From Helicobacter ganmani (GTDB lineage: Bacteria; Campylobacterota; Campylobacteria; Campylobacterales; Helicobacteraceae), in the NCBI RefSeq assembly GCF_003364315.1, contig NZ_NXLS01000002.1, positions 234,105 to 298,104 on the forward strand: DNA of 64,000 nucleotides, read 5' to 3'. The notes under the pieces were generated by a model. That model saw nothing but the letters and a program-made list of their open reading frames with translations, did no database searches and was not told the DNA's origin. Shown piece after piece: positions 1-8,006 of the stretch. How positions within the stretch are numbered: position 1 is the first letter of the stretch; each line of letters begins with the position of its first letter. Both the position numbers and the translations under genes were made by a program.

Positions 1-269
1 CTTAAAGAACCACTAGAAGTGGAAGAACTTTGCATATAAATCATATTTTCTACCCCGTTGATACTATTCTCCAATACACTTGCAACGGTATTAGAAATAA
101 CTTCCGCACTTGCGCCGGGATAAGTAGCAGATACTGCGACTTCTGGTGGAGTTACTTGAGGATATTCCTCCACTGCCAAAGAAAAAGCCGACAAAGCCCC
201 AGCAATGACAATGATAATGGACATCACCATTGCCAAAACAGGACGTTCAATAAAAAATTTAGAAAACAT
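1..269 (-). CDS. cmeB: RND multidrug efflux inner-membrane transporter, N-terminal part (CmeB/AcrB-like)
   Basis: The minus strand from 269 reads into the window edge as the first 89 residues of an RND pump. It opens with MFSKFFIERPVLAMVMSI, the first transmembrane helix and its conserved FIxRPVxA start, and continues into EEYPQVTPPEVAVSATYPGA, the start of the first periplasmic loop. In the family this protein is a proton-driven trimer that exports drugs and bile salts. It begins 15 bases after the stop of the adaptor gene, so the two form an operon. The rest lies outside the window, so intactness cannot be judged. Confidence 0.93.
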   Translation of the reverse strand, partial: MFSKFFIERPVLAMVMSIIIVIAGALSAFSLAVEEYPQVTPPEVAVSATYPGASAEVISNTVASVLENSINGVENMIYMQSSSTSSGSL

Positions 270-284
270 TAAAGAATCCTTTGC

Positions 285-1397
285 TTAAGGCTTAGCCTGA
301 TTGTTTGGAGCTTGATTGGTCTGTGCCTGATTGAGCGGAGTTACTGGAGCACCCGGGCGCAATTTAATCAACTGACTTGTAACAATTATATCTCCGTCAT
401 TCAAACCACTTTTGATTATCACATCGTTACCGATATTATAACCTAACACCACAGGTGTTGGCTGGGCTTTCCCCTCCACAACTTTAAAGACAAAGCTTCC
501 TTTGGCGTCTTGCATTAGTGCTACTTGTGGAATCGCAATGCAATCTTTTGCGATGATTCCATCTAAACGAATGCGCGAAAATTCTCCGGGCACCAACAAA
601 TGCTCTGGATTCTCTACAATAGCACGCGCTTTAATTGTTGCCGTACTTGGTTCTAAAACGCTATCAATAAAGTCTAATTTACCAAGATTATCAAAAGGTG
701 TGCCATCAGAAAGCAGATAAATCACCTTGACATTTTCATAATCCAAAGTGCGCAAGAAATAATAATCATTGCTAGGGATAGAAAATTCTGCGTGGATTGG
801 GTCTAATTGCGTAATGGTTGTGAGCAAATTATCTGCTCCTACTTTACCCACCAAATCACCGATGTCGTAACGCTTCATACTGATTTTACCACTTGCAGTT
901 GCCATTACATCAGTGTAACCCAAATCAATCATTGCCGCGTCCAAGTTCGCACGCGTATTTTCATAAGTAGATTGTGCAGAATCATATTCTTTTGGGCTAA
1001 GTGCTTTATTTTTGAAAAGCTTTTGTGCTCTAATCCAATCACGTTGTGCAGCTTTAAAAGCTGCTCGTGCCATATTGACAGCTGCTTGATATTTGTCAGG
1101 TTCAATTTTAAAGAGCTTATCGCCCTTTTTAACCAATGCACCCTCAACAAAATATTGCTCCAACAAAACTCCCTCTACACGTGCATAGATTCCTACACTC
1201 TGCAAACTTGTTAGCTTTGCAGGATATTCAAAGTTAATCGGCACATCTTGTCTTTTAACATTATGCGTATTAACAGGAAGTGCCATATTTTGCTGTTGTT
1301 CTCCGCCTTTATTTTCTTTAGAACAACCTGTTAATAAGACAACACCACAAAGGACGCCTAAAAATAATTGAGAAAGTATTTTAAGATAATTTTTCAT
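285..1397 (-). CDS. cmeA: RND efflux periplasmic adaptor lipoprotein (CmeA/HefB-like)
   Basis: This 370-residue membrane fusion protein links the RND pump to an outer-membrane channel. The N-terminus is a lipoprotein signal with lipobox LTGC (Cys about residue 25). It is followed by the barrel-sandwich lipoyl half near residues 60-95 (VGIYARVEGVLLEQYFVEGA), a short alpha hairpin around 105-155, and the second lipoyl half and beta-barrel after 160. The C-terminal tail is rich in Gln, Asn and Pro. It is first in the operon with cmeB. A palindromic candidate operator lies about 95 bases upstream. No TetR-type regulator gene is adjacent, unlike cmeR in Campylobacter. Confidence 0.93.
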   Translation of the reverse strand: MKNYLKILSQLFLGVLCGVVLLTGCSKENKGGEQQQNMALPVNTHNVKRQDVPINFEYPAKLTSLQSVGIYARVEGVLLEQYFVEGALVKKGDKLFKIEPDKYQAAVNMARAAFKAAQRDWIRAQKLFKNKALSPKEYDSAQSTYENTRANLDAAMIDLGYTDVMATASGKISMKRYDIGDLVGKVGADNLLTTITQLDPIHAEFSIPSNDYYFLRTLDYENVKVIYLLSDGTPFDNLGKLDFIDSVLEPSTATIKARAIVENPEHLLVPGEFSRIRLDGIIAKDCIAIPQVALMQDAKGSFVFKVVEGKAQPTPVVLGYNIGNDVIIKSGLNDGDIIVTSQLIKLRPGAPVTPLNQAQTNQAPNNQAKP

Positions 1398-1421
1398 TTT
1401 TTCTCTTTTATATGAATGATT

Positions 1422-1442
1422 CCAAGCATAGGGCTTGCTTGG
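1422..1442 (-). promoter_or_regulatory. Hairpin in the cmeA leader
   Basis: CCAAGC (1422-1427) and GCTTGG (1437-1442) form a perfect 6-base inverted repeat with a 9-base loop, 25 bases upstream of the cmeA start codon. It may be a leader hairpin or part of a regulator site. No function can be assigned. Confidence 0.3.
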
Positions 1443-1482
1443 TATTTAAATGCCTGTAAGACAATTTGTTTTGTAAAAATTC

Positions 1483-1503
1483 TGCGTAATGGCATATTAC
1501 ACA
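1483..1503. promoter_or_regulatory. Candidate TetR/CmeR-type operator upstream of cmeA
   Basis: TGCGTAAT (1483-1490) and ATTACACA (1496-1503) are an inverted repeat with 7 of 8 positions matching around the 5-base spacer GGCAT. The half-sites resemble the TGTAAT/ATTACA arms of the CmeR box known upstream of Campylobacter cmeABC. On the minus strand the element overlaps TGTGTAATAT, a plausible extended -10, so a bound repressor would block the promoter. The regulator itself is not in the window. Confidence 0.5.
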
Positions 1504-1609
1504 AAATTTAATGCGATATTTTAACTCAAAAAAACCTTAAAAATAATAAAAAATCCTGAACTGCTTTAAAAAAACTTCAAAATTCTATAAGACAAAAGAG
1601 GTTTCAACC

Positions 1610-1641
1610 TTTGAGATTCCATTGTTTTTTGCAATCTCAAA
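1610..1641. repeat. Inverted repeat between gene 1693-2376 and cmeA
   Basis: TTTGAGATT (1610-1618) and AATCTCAAA (1633-1641) form a perfect 9-base stem with a 14-base loop that contains a run of six T. It lies downstream of the minus-strand gene ending at 1693 and could help to end its transcript. The T-run is in the loop rather than after the stem, so it is not a classical terminator. Confidence 0.35.
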
Positions 1642-1686
1642 GCTACGGATTGCCACGATTCCATAATATAGAATCTCGCAATAACG
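1642..1686 (-). repeat. Dispersed intergenic palindromic repeat, copy A
   Basis: On the minus strand the element starts CGTTATTGCGAGATTC and ends GGAATCGTGGCAATCC. The arms are partly complementary (GAGATTC against GAATC, ATTGC against GCAAT). A near-identical copy lies at 11067-11107 and a more distant one at 62474-62513, all intergenic. The ATTGCGAG...GCAATCC ends resemble small hairpin repeats scattered in many bacterial genomes. Confidence 0.55.
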
Positions 1687-1692
1687 CATTGT

Positions 1693-2376
1693 CTAATTTT
1701 GCAACCTTTCTGCTTTGTCCCATTCCAAAGGCGCTATAATCTCTCTTAATTGCATTTGTAATTGCTCATATTTTTGGCAAATACATTCTGTTGCGCTTTG
1801 CAATCCCTCACCAATTCCGTCCAATGTTTTTATAACTTGACGCGCTTTGATAGAAATATCTTGCAAAACTCCATTGGTCATTGCAGGGCTCATTACTTTC
1901 TTACTCAATTTTAAAGTCATCAAACTGATTAATTCGCCATTTTTTTGCATCAACCTTGAAACATTTAAAATATCCTCCAAATCCGTTTGGGCAAATGTTA
2001 AACTCTCTTTTAACTCTTGTGTTTTAGAGTGCAAAACAGCCAAAAATTCATAAGAATGTTTGGAATCTTTTTTGACACTCTTGCTTTTGTGCGCATTTTT
2101 GGTCTTGGCAAACTCAACACCATTGCAATCTTGCAACAAATTCTTTAAACGAATTTCAAGATTCATTAAGGTTTGCATATGAATGTGAGAAATGATTTCA
2201 AAACTTTTTTCTTTAGATTGATTGGCAAAGTTTCTATCTTGCAATTCCTTGATAGCAATATGGAAAGATTCTATATCCATTGTCATTGTATCAATACAAA
2301 CTGCTCTTTGACGCAAATGCCCAATCTGCGCCTCATAATACTGCCTTAACGATTCTATTTCCAATTTATTCAACAT
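1693..2376 (-). CDS. Hypothetical coiled-coil protein
   Basis: A 227-residue soluble protein that I do not recognise. It has no signal peptide and no membrane segment. It is Leu-, Gln- and Lys-rich with heptad-like stretches (about 1-80 and 115-225), so it is probably mostly helical or coiled-coil. The basic stretch KTKNAHKSKSVKKDSKHS near residues 93-110 looks like a flexible linker. The ATG at 2376 follows AAGGG at a normal spacing; a TTG lies one codon upstream. A 75-codon ORF with a 12-G tract precedes it in the same orientation with only 15 bases between, so its expression may be coupled to that phase-variable stretch. Confidence 0.65.
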   Translation of the reverse strand: MLNKLEIESLRQYYEAQIGHLRQRAVCIDTMTMDIESFHIAIKELQDRNFANQSKEKSFEIISHIHMQTLMNLEIRLKNLLQDCNGVEFAKTKNAHKSKSVKKDSKHSYEFLAVLHSKTQELKESLTFAQTDLEDILNVSRLMQKNGELISLMTLKLSKKVMSPAMTNGVLQDISIKARQVIKTLDGIGEGLQSATECICQKYEQLQMQLREIIAPLEWDKAERLQN

Positions 2377-2391
2377 CAATATTACCCTTCT

Positions 2392-2619
2392 TTAGTGTTT
2401 ATCAATAATTCTAAAGTGAAGATTGCAAAAGAATTGCTTACCTAAAAGAATCTGATATGATAGAATAATGAGAAAAAATTTGCCAAATGAAGAGAGGAAT
2501 AAAAGCGGATTTTTTAAATTTAGAGATGTTAATTTTTCTACTAAAAGCCCCCCCCCCCCGCAGGAATAGCCTTTAAGTAAAATAAGATTTATTGTGGTTT
2601 GTTTGAATTGCAAAAACAT
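2392..2619 (-). CDS. Small ORF interrupted by a poly-G tract (candidate phase-variable)
   Basis: With the present 12-G tract this frame encodes 75 residues beginning MFLQFKQTTINLILLKGYSC, followed by four Gly codons made by the tract. A good AAGGA site precedes the ATG. I recognise no family; the product is hydrophobic in parts (LLFLSSFGKFFLIILSYQILL). With 13 G the frame also stays open for about 40 further codons; with 11 G it stops two codons after the tract. It may be a genuine small phase-variable protein, a leader for the downstream gene, or a remnant. Confidence 0.35.
   Translation of the reverse strand: MFLQFKQTTINLILLKGYSCGGGGLLVEKLTSLNLKNPLLFLSSFGKFFLIILSYQILLGKQFFCNLHFRIIDKH
2548..2559 (-). 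repeat. Poly-G(12) homopolymer tract
   Basis: Twelve consecutive C on the plus strand, that is G12 on the coding strand of the small ORF 2392-2619. Tracts of this length are the typical slippage-prone contingency loci of Helicobacter and Campylobacter. It lies about 170 bases upstream of the coiled-coil gene. Confidence 0.9.
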
Positions 2620-2775
2620 TTCATTCCTTAAATACGCTCAAATGATAGAATAAGTTTCTAATCCACACTAGACTAACAAGCTAAACAATGATTTATTTTA
2701 TAGAGAATAAAATTAAGATTCCATAAAGTTATATTAATCCATCAAAATTTATGAGAATTTAAGGAAGAGGGAGAA

Positions 2776-2852
2776 TGGTACGCCCGGAGGAATTCGAATC
2801 CCCGACCTACAGGACCGCAACCTGTTGCTCTATCCAGCTGAGCTACGGACGC
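2776..2852 (-). tRNA. tRNA-Arg (anticodon GCG)
   Basis: A 77-base cloverleaf read on the minus strand, starting GCGTCCG and ending CGGGCGT-A-CCA, so CCA is encoded. The acceptor stem pairs throughout (one G-U at 1-72 and one U-G at 4-69). The D-arm is GCTC/GAGC, the anticodon stem ACAGG/CCTGT and the anticodon loop TTGCGGT. Anticodon 34-36 is GCG, reading CGC and CGU. Most bacteria use an A34 (inosine) tRNA-Arg here. Confidence 0.95.
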
Positions 2853-2857
2853 ATATA

Positions 2858-2933
2858 TGGTGGAGTGTAGGAGGTTCGAACTCCTGACCTCAACGCTGCC
2901 AGCGTTGCGCTCTCCCAGCTGAGCTAACACCCC
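2858..2933 (-). tRNA. tRNA-Ala (anticodon GGC)
   Basis: A 76-base cloverleaf on the minus strand. It starts GGGGTGT and ends ACACTCC-A-CCA. The D-arm is GCTC/GAGC, the anticodon stem CAACG/CGTTG with loop CTGGCAG (anticodon GGC, codon GCC), and the T-arm AGGAG-TTCGAAC-CTCCT. It lies five bases upstream of tRNA-Arg in the same orientation, so the two are probably co-transcribed. Confidence 0.96.
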
Positions 2934-2977
2934 TACACTTTTACTAAAAGGCGTAATTATAGCAAACAAAGCTTAAA

Positions 2978-3589
2978 TTAAATTTTAAGCTTTTGTAGAG
3001 AGTGCAAATAAGTTTCCACCGCACTTTGCAATTCCTCTAAGCTTCCTGAATTGTCAATCACATAACTAGCCATTGCGCATTTATCTTCTAATGGCATTTG
3101 CGATTCTATACGACAAAGCGCATCTTGCTCACTTAGGTGATTGCGTTTCTTAAGACGTTCAATCTGTAAATCCTTTGTTGTGTAAATCAGCAGAGATTGC
3201 TGAATTGGATAATGTTTTGTCTCAAAAAATAAAGGAATATCAATAAAATATAAAACCTTTTTACTTTCTTGCTTTTGCGCTTGTTGTAGAATCTCTTTTC
3301 GGATTTTTGGGTGCAAAATGGATTCCAACTTGCCCCTAGCAACTTTGTCTGCAAACACAATCTTTCCTAATTTTTGCCTATCAATCCTCAATGCGCAATC
3401 ACTACAATCTGCACTTAAGATTTCATCACCAAAAAGCGCAATCACTTCTTTTGCGCTAGAATCCAATATCGTATGTGCAATCTCATCTGCACAAATAATA
3501 TGATACCCATAAAGCTTTAGCAGCGAAGCCACTGTGCTTTTGCCACTTGCGATTCCACCGCTTAATGCAATAGCATATCTAAGCTTCAA
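2978..3589 (-). CDS. coaE: Dephospho-CoA kinase
   Basis: It phosphorylates dephospho-CoA in the last step of CoA synthesis. The 203 residues carry the P-loop GGIASGKST near residues 10-18, YGYHIICADEIAH just after it, and the lid region KKRNHLSEQDALCRIESQMPLEDK near 148-171. The length is normal. The start is TTG at 3589, which overlaps the TGA of speE (TTGA), implying translational coupling. From memory the speE-coaE pair is also adjacent in H. pylori. Confidence 0.95.
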   Translation of the reverse strand: MKLRYAIALSGGIASGKSTVASLLKLYGYHIICADEIAHTILDSSAKEVIALFGDEILSADCSDCALRIDRQKLGKIVFADKVARGKLESILHPKIRKEILQQAQKQESKKVLYFIDIPLFFETKHYPIQQSLLIYTTKDLQIERLKKRNHLSEQDALCRIESQMPLEDKCAMASYVIDNSGSLEELQSAVETYLHSLQKLKI

Positions 3590-4389
3590 TTTTTCGCTAC
3601 TCCAAAAAGCATGTTTTTAACGGATTTTGGTAACACAAATGCACTCAAATGTAAATTTGCGTGATAATATTGCAATCCCTCTAACATATCTGCGCGTTGC
3701 AACTGAATATCCGCTGTGGGGTGATAGATTTTAGAGGCAAAAATATAACAATCTTGTAAAAGAGACAAAGGCGCGAAACAAGGCATTTTCACCCCAAAAT
3801 CTCCCAAAGATTCCAATAAACGCTTGACTTCTAAGGTTTCTAAAAGAATCTGTGGTGATTTTATCATTAAAATTCCTTTTTCTTCTAGCAAAGGCTGATA
3901 ATCCTGCGCTTGCTGTGCAGAATCCAAAAGCAGGACAATATCATAACTTACCCGATTTTCTTGTGTATTTTGCCTTAAAAATTCTTTACTTTGCTGTGGA
4001 ATCAAAGTAAAGCGCGGGGATTCCATTACTTCTTTATAATGCGGAAAAAAGCTAACAAGCGATTCTAAAACCTTTAAATCAAATTGCAAAAAATCTACGC
4101 ATAAATCTTGATGACGCAAAAATTCAAAAGCAATTTCTAAGTTGAAACTTCCCGCAATCAATACACGCTTGGGTGCTCTGTGCGAACAAGCCAAGAGATG
4201 TGCCAAAAACTCACTTTGCACACAAAGCATTTTTTGAAGCAACATTCCTTCTTCTAGCAAGGCAATCTCACCAAATGCTTTGGAGGTAAAAAGCTCCAAT
4301 GTATGCCTTTCACCTTTGACTTCGTGCAATTTGCGTTCTATTTTATATTCTTGTTGAAATTTATCGTTATAGGATTTTGTAACCCACAT
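3586..4389 (-). CDS. speE: Spermidine synthase family protein
   Basis: A 267-residue putative aminopropyltransferase making spermidine from putrescine and decarboxylated SAM. The N-terminal beta domain holds GEIALLEEGMLLQK (about 40-53), and the Rossmann core RVLIAGSFNLEIAFEFLRH follows at about 74-92. The usual GGGDG nucleotide loop is replaced by AGSFN, and the catalytic DxxDP-type motif is hard to see (LLLDSAQQAQDY), as in the divergent Helicobacter enzymes. Its stop overlaps the start of coaE. Confidence 0.85.
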   Translation of the reverse strand: MWVTKSYNDKFQQEYKIERKLHEVKGERHTLELFTSKAFGEIALLEEGMLLQKMLCVQSEFLAHLLACSHRAPKRVLIAGSFNLEIAFEFLRHQDLCVDFLQFDLKVLESLVSFFPHYKEVMESPRFTLIPQQSKEFLRQNTQENRVSYDIVLLLDSAQQAQDYQPLLEEKGILMIKSPQILLETLEVKRLLESLGDFGVKMPCFAPLSLLQDCYIFASKIYHPTADIQLQRADMLEGLQYYHANLHLSAFVLPKSVKNMLFGVAKN

Positions 4390-4460
4390 ATTTTTCCTTT
4401 ATTCGTTAAATCTCAAAAGCCTATTGTAATTTTGGTAAAAATATCTTTAAACTTATATGT

Positions 4461-4994
4461 TTAGTTCAATACCAAATAAAAATCTTTTCCTATAAAGAAA
4501 ATTTTACTCATTCCCTTGCTTTCTTCTACTACAAGAATCTTTGTAGAAGCATTAAGAAAGTTTTGCACCAAAATGTCTTCGTGTGTCATCGTATTGGGTT
4601 CGCACATTTTACGCGTCATTCCGACATTGTCTAGGTGGAAAGATTGCTCTTGAATCAAATAACTTCCAAAAAATTGATTACATCCAAAAGTGCCATAGAT
4701 TTGATTTTTGGAGAACTGCAAAATCGGGAGATTCTCTACATTTTTTTCTAAAATAATGGTTTTGCCTTTGAAATGATATGAATGGATTTTCCATTCTTTT
4801 TTGGATTCCAAAAGCGTTACAAAATCCACTTCCTCACAATTCTTAGCCGTCTTTGTTCCTTGATGATAGCAGGGAGCAAACTTTAGGTCATTGGGAGTAA
4901 CAACACTAGAACTACAACTTACAAAGGTAAAAGCCGCCGCACTCATCGCCATACCAAACAAACCCCATTTCAAAATTTCTTGCATTTTACGCAT
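4461..4994 (-). CDS. META-domain (HslJ-like) lipoprotein
   Basis: A 177-residue exported lipoprotein with a signal peptide and a lipobox ending FVSC at about residue 27. The C-terminal half is a META domain: IYGTFGCNQFFGSYLI near 93-108 and VGMTRKMCEP near 119-128, the usual GCNxFxG and MTxMxC signatures. HslJ-type proteins in E. coli affect heat-shock and novobiocin tolerance; the role here is unknown. AAGGAG precedes the ATG. It follows the SurA-like gene by nine bases, so it may share its transcript and envelope role. Confidence 0.85.
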   Translation of the reverse strand: MRKMQEILKWGLFGMAMSAAAFTFVSCSSSVVTPNDLKFAPCYHQGTKTAKNCEEVDFVTLLESKKEWKIHSYHFKGKTIILEKNVENLPILQFSKNQIYGTFGCNQFFGSYLIQEQSFHLDNVGMTRKMCEPNTMTHEDILVQNFLNASTKILVVEESKGMSKIFFIGKDFYLVLN

Positions 4995-5003
4995 ACTTAC
5001 TCC

Positions 5004-5876
5004 TTAATTTAAACGTACAATATTTACCTTTGCGTTAGAACGCAACTTTTCAAAATATTCATAAATCAAATAATCCTCTTTTTGTTCCATTATTTTTTGC
5101 AAAACTACATTGCGCACATTATCATAAGGCAAAAGCGCAGGATTATTTTTTGCCTTAATCAAAAACACAACAAATTCATCAGAAACAGGAAAAATCGGAG
5201 TGAATCTGCCGATTGCCCCTTGTGTAAAAGCACTGACGATTTGCGGATGTAACTCCATTGTTTGCAATACTTCATTTGTCTTTTGCACATTGGGCAAAAC
5301 GACTTTACCATTACTTTGGACAACTTTTTCAAGTGATTTTGCCTCTTTGCTGAAGTATTTGACGACATCTATGCTTTGAGGGATAGAAAATTCTTGCTTG
5401 TGCGTATTATAATAATTTTCAAGCTCTTTTTCATCTACCATTCTCAAACCCTCTTGCGTAATAGATTGATAAAGCTTTCTTTTTTGCAAATTGCGTTTAA
5501 TTTCCTCTTTGTAATGCTCCCAATTTCCGCCATTCCCTTGAATATAATTTCTCACTTGCTCCAATGTTGCCTTTTTTTGCTTTGCGATTCGTGCAATCTC
5601 ATCTTGAATCTCTATCTCATTGACAATAATTTTTCTTTTATCTATTTCCTCTTTATGCAAGCGGTCATTAATAAGCAAGTCTATCGCAATCTGTTGCGAA
5701 ACTTTGTCGCGTTGCTGTATTTTATAAACTTCCATTAAAGTAACAGGATAATCATTGACGAAAAATGCGATTCCATTCACGAGAGAAGGGGCAGCAAATA
5801 AGCTAGAATGGGCTAGCAAAAAACCAAAACCCACAAAATAAACAAGAAATTTTAGATTCCATTTGTGTTTTGCCAT
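5004..5876 (-). CDS. Periplasmic SurA-like chaperone / peptidyl-prolyl isomerase
   Basis: A 290-residue exported protein. The signal peptide ends near FAAPS (about 30). A SurA N-terminal domain follows (VNGIAFFVNDYPVTLMEVYKI, about 33-53, then INDRLHKEEIDKRKIIVNE). A parvulin-like PPIase region occupies about 155-260 but lacks the long conserved HI motif, so activity is uncertain. It corresponds to the Cj1289/HP0977 type of outer-membrane protein folding factor. It is followed closely by the META-domain lipoprotein. Confidence 0.85.
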   Translation of the reverse strand: MAKHKWNLKFLVYFVGFGFLLAHSSLFAAPSLVNGIAFFVNDYPVTLMEVYKIQQRDKVSQQIAIDLLINDRLHKEEIDKRKIIVNEIEIQDEIARIAKQKKATLEQVRNYIQGNGGNWEHYKEEIKRNLQKRKLYQSITQEGLRMVDEKELENYYNTHKQEFSIPQSIDVVKYFSKEAKSLEKVVQSNGKVVLPNVQKTNEVLQTMELHPQIVSAFTQGAIGRFTPIFPVSDEFVVFLIKAKNNPALLPYDNVRNVVLQKIMEQKEDYLIYEYFEKLRSNAKVNIVRLN

Positions 5877-5932
5877 TATGATTCCTAAATCTAAATTTTG
5901 AGCAATTTTAGCAGAATCTCTCTAGGTTTTTG

Positions 5933-7312
5933 TTAAAATGCGCCAAATCTTTTAAGTACATCTTGCAAAATTTTATCAAAGCATACAAAACTTTCCAAGT
6001 CAAGCTCTTCACGCACAGAATGCGGGTGAGAAATATTTGGACCAATAGAGGCAAAACAAATGGAGGGATATTTTTGTTTTAAGATTCCACATTCAAGCCC
6101 CGCGTGGATACTTTTTAGTTGCGCGTTAGGATTATGCTTTTGAGCAATTTGCAAGACATTTTGCAACAACTCGCTTTCCTCTCTCTCCCAAGGCGCATAA
6201 TAATCTAATAATTCAACCTCAAAACCCAATGCTTCTAATCTCATTTTCTCTTTGGCAATATTGTCCTGCATTAAAGATTCTTGATTTCCTCTCCCCATTA
6301 CCACAAATTCTATCTGCACTTTTTCACCCTGAAAGTCTTGTTGCAAAATACCAAGATTACTTGAAAGAATCGGCTCGGTATTTTGAGCAACTATGACGCC
6401 ATTTTGTAAGTCTAAAATAGCTTCCAAAAGCTTACAAATATCAAAAGTCTTTCTTTGTTTTTCTAGTGGTTTTTTCGTAACTTTAAATTGCACACAATCC
6501 CCTAAACCTCCTTGTGTGATTCTTTCTAGGATTTCTTTGCATTGCGCCGTTCCCTCCTGTGGAATCGCAACAGATAAAGTCGCATTCACAGGAATAGAAT
6601 TCCTCTTTTCTCCCCCACAAAACTCTATTGCTAGTGCGCCACATTCTATAAGAGATTGTGCCACTTTGGCTAATTCCAAAATCGCATTAGGGATTCCTTT
6701 GTGGATTTCAATCCCACTATGTCCCCCAATAAAACCTTGCGTACAAATCTCCAAAACTTCACAATCTTTTGTGATTTCAAGACTTGGAAAAGACATTTTA
6801 CATTCCAAATCATAACCACCCGCACACGAGCATACCACCTCATCTATCTCCTCACTATCACAATTTAGCATATACGGAGCTAAAAGAGGCAGTGTAATCT
6901 CCCTTGCTCCTATCATTCCTACTTCCTCATCTATCGTAAAGAGGCATTCTATATTTTGGCAATCCCTTAATGCAAGCAACATACAAGCCAAAGCCACGCC
7001 ATTATCTGCCCCCAAACTAGAATCCTCCGCACACAAAAATGCTTTGCCCTCACGCTCTATAAACTTAGGTTTTACCAAAAATTGTGCAGATTGTCCAACA
7101 TACACCATATCATAATGTCCTTGCAAGCACAACTTCGGTAAGCCTTTTGTGCATAGCACATTGCCCGCTGTATCGCATTGTACTTTTGCGCCAAACTTCT
7201 GCGCTTTTTCAATAATCCATTCTTTTAATGTTTGCGTTTGGAAGCTTGAATGCGGAATCGCACAAATTTCCAAAAATACCTTTATGGGTTCAAAATTCTT
7301 ATATTTTTGCAT
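5933..7312 (-). CDS. pepD: Aminoacyl-histidine dipeptidase (M20 family, PepD)
   Basis: A 459-residue zinc dipeptidase. Metal-site motifs of the M20 family are visible: LCLQGHYDMVYVG (about 76-88; His and Asp), CAEDSSLGADNGVALA (about 113-128), FTIDEEVGMIGARE (about 142-155; catalytic Glu-Glu) and LNCDSEEIDEV (about 165-175). A C-terminal His lies in GPNISHPHSVREE. Length and motif order match PepD, which degrades dipeptides in the cytosol. It is a single gene downstream of the MagIII/RarA pair. Confidence 0.92.
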   Translation of the reverse strand: MQKYKNFEPIKVFLEICAIPHSSFQTQTLKEWIIEKAQKFGAKVQCDTAGNVLCTKGLPKLCLQGHYDMVYVGQSAQFLVKPKFIEREGKAFLCAEDSSLGADNGVALACMLLALRDCQNIECLFTIDEEVGMIGAREITLPLLAPYMLNCDSEEIDEVVCSCAGGYDLECKMSFPSLEITKDCEVLEICTQGFIGGHSGIEIHKGIPNAILELAKVAQSLIECGALAIEFCGGEKRNSIPVNATLSVAIPQEGTAQCKEILERITQGGLGDCVQFKVTKKPLEKQRKTFDICKLLEAILDLQNGVIVAQNTEPILSSNLGILQQDFQGEKVQIEFVVMGRGNQESLMQDNIAKEKMRLEALGFEVELLDYYAPWEREESELLQNVLQIAQKHNPNAQLKSIHAGLECGILKQKYPSICFASIGPNISHPHSVREELDLESFVCFDKILQDVLKRFGAF

Positions 7313-7322
7313 ATTTTTTCCT

Positions 7323-8006
7323 TTAGATTTTATGAATTTTACAATATTCTACAATTTTACCATGGAATCTTGCAAAGAGCAGATTAAGCGGAATCTTAAA
7401 GCCATAAAGCGTGCAAACCTTGTCATAATTTTCATACACTCCACTGCTTAACCAAATTTGTAAATCCTCATAAGACTCCAAAGTATAACCATAGCTTTGG
7501 AGTAGCTTATAAGTGTATTTGTCTGCAACCATTACTTCTTTTCCTAATCCATAGCACAAAATCGCATCGCAACTCTCGGCTCCAATGCCCTTTTGACTCA
7601 AAAGCCACTGCCTTGAAACTTGCGCACAAAAACTTGCATAGTCTCCAAAATCTTTTAAAATATTCTGACAAAGTTGCTGGATTCTTGCTGCTTTTTGGCG
7701 GTATAATCCGACATTTTGAATGAGATTCTGTAAGGTTGGCAAGGACATCTCACTCAAAGAGTTTAGATTCAATACTTCTTTGTTTTTTAATTTTTCTAAC
7801 GCACTAGAAACTTGCTCCCAACGCGTATTTTGTACCAAAATCACCCCAACAATTACTTCAAAACTTAGCGCATTAGGCCACCACCATAAATCTTTTAAGG
7901 ATTCCAAATCCGCTAAAGAAATCTCTACAAAGTCTTGTGGAATCACTGGCAAAAGATTCTGCGACTTTAGATACTCTAGCAATTCATAACTATCTGCGAT
8001 TCTCAT
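7323..8006 (-). CDS. magIII: 3-methyladenine DNA glycosylase of the endonuclease III fold (MagIII)
   Basis: A 227-residue helix-hairpin-helix glycosylase. WWWPNALSFEVIVGVILVQN near 41-60 and the HhH motif SQKGIGAESCDAILCYGLGK near 136-155 are typical of Helicobacter MagIII, and the catalytic Asp follows in VMVADKYTY. The C-terminal RFHGKIVEYCK matches what I recall of H. pylori MagIII. It lacks the 4Fe-4S cysteines of Nth. It removes 3-methyladenine from DNA. It overlaps rarA by four bases. Confidence 0.9.
   Translation of the reverse strand: MRIADSYELLEYLKSQNLLPVIPQDFVEISLADLESLKDLWWWPNALSFEVIVGVILVQNTRWEQVSSALEKLKNKEVLNLNSLSEMSLPTLQNLIQNVGLYRQKAARIQQLCQNILKDFGDYASFCAQVSRQWLLSQKGIGAESCDAILCYGLGKEVMVADKYTYKLLQSYGYTLESYEDLQIWLSSGVYENYDKVCTLYGFKIPLNLLFARFHGKIVEYCKIHKI

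Noticed and set aside
807..1214. 135-codon plus-strand frame opposite cmeA
   Set aside because: Shadow frame of cmeA with no ribosome site or recognisable domain.
2742..2969. 75-codon minus-strand reading frame
   Set aside because: It runs straight through the tRNA-Arg and tRNA-Ala genes; it is a by-product of the tRNA sequence.
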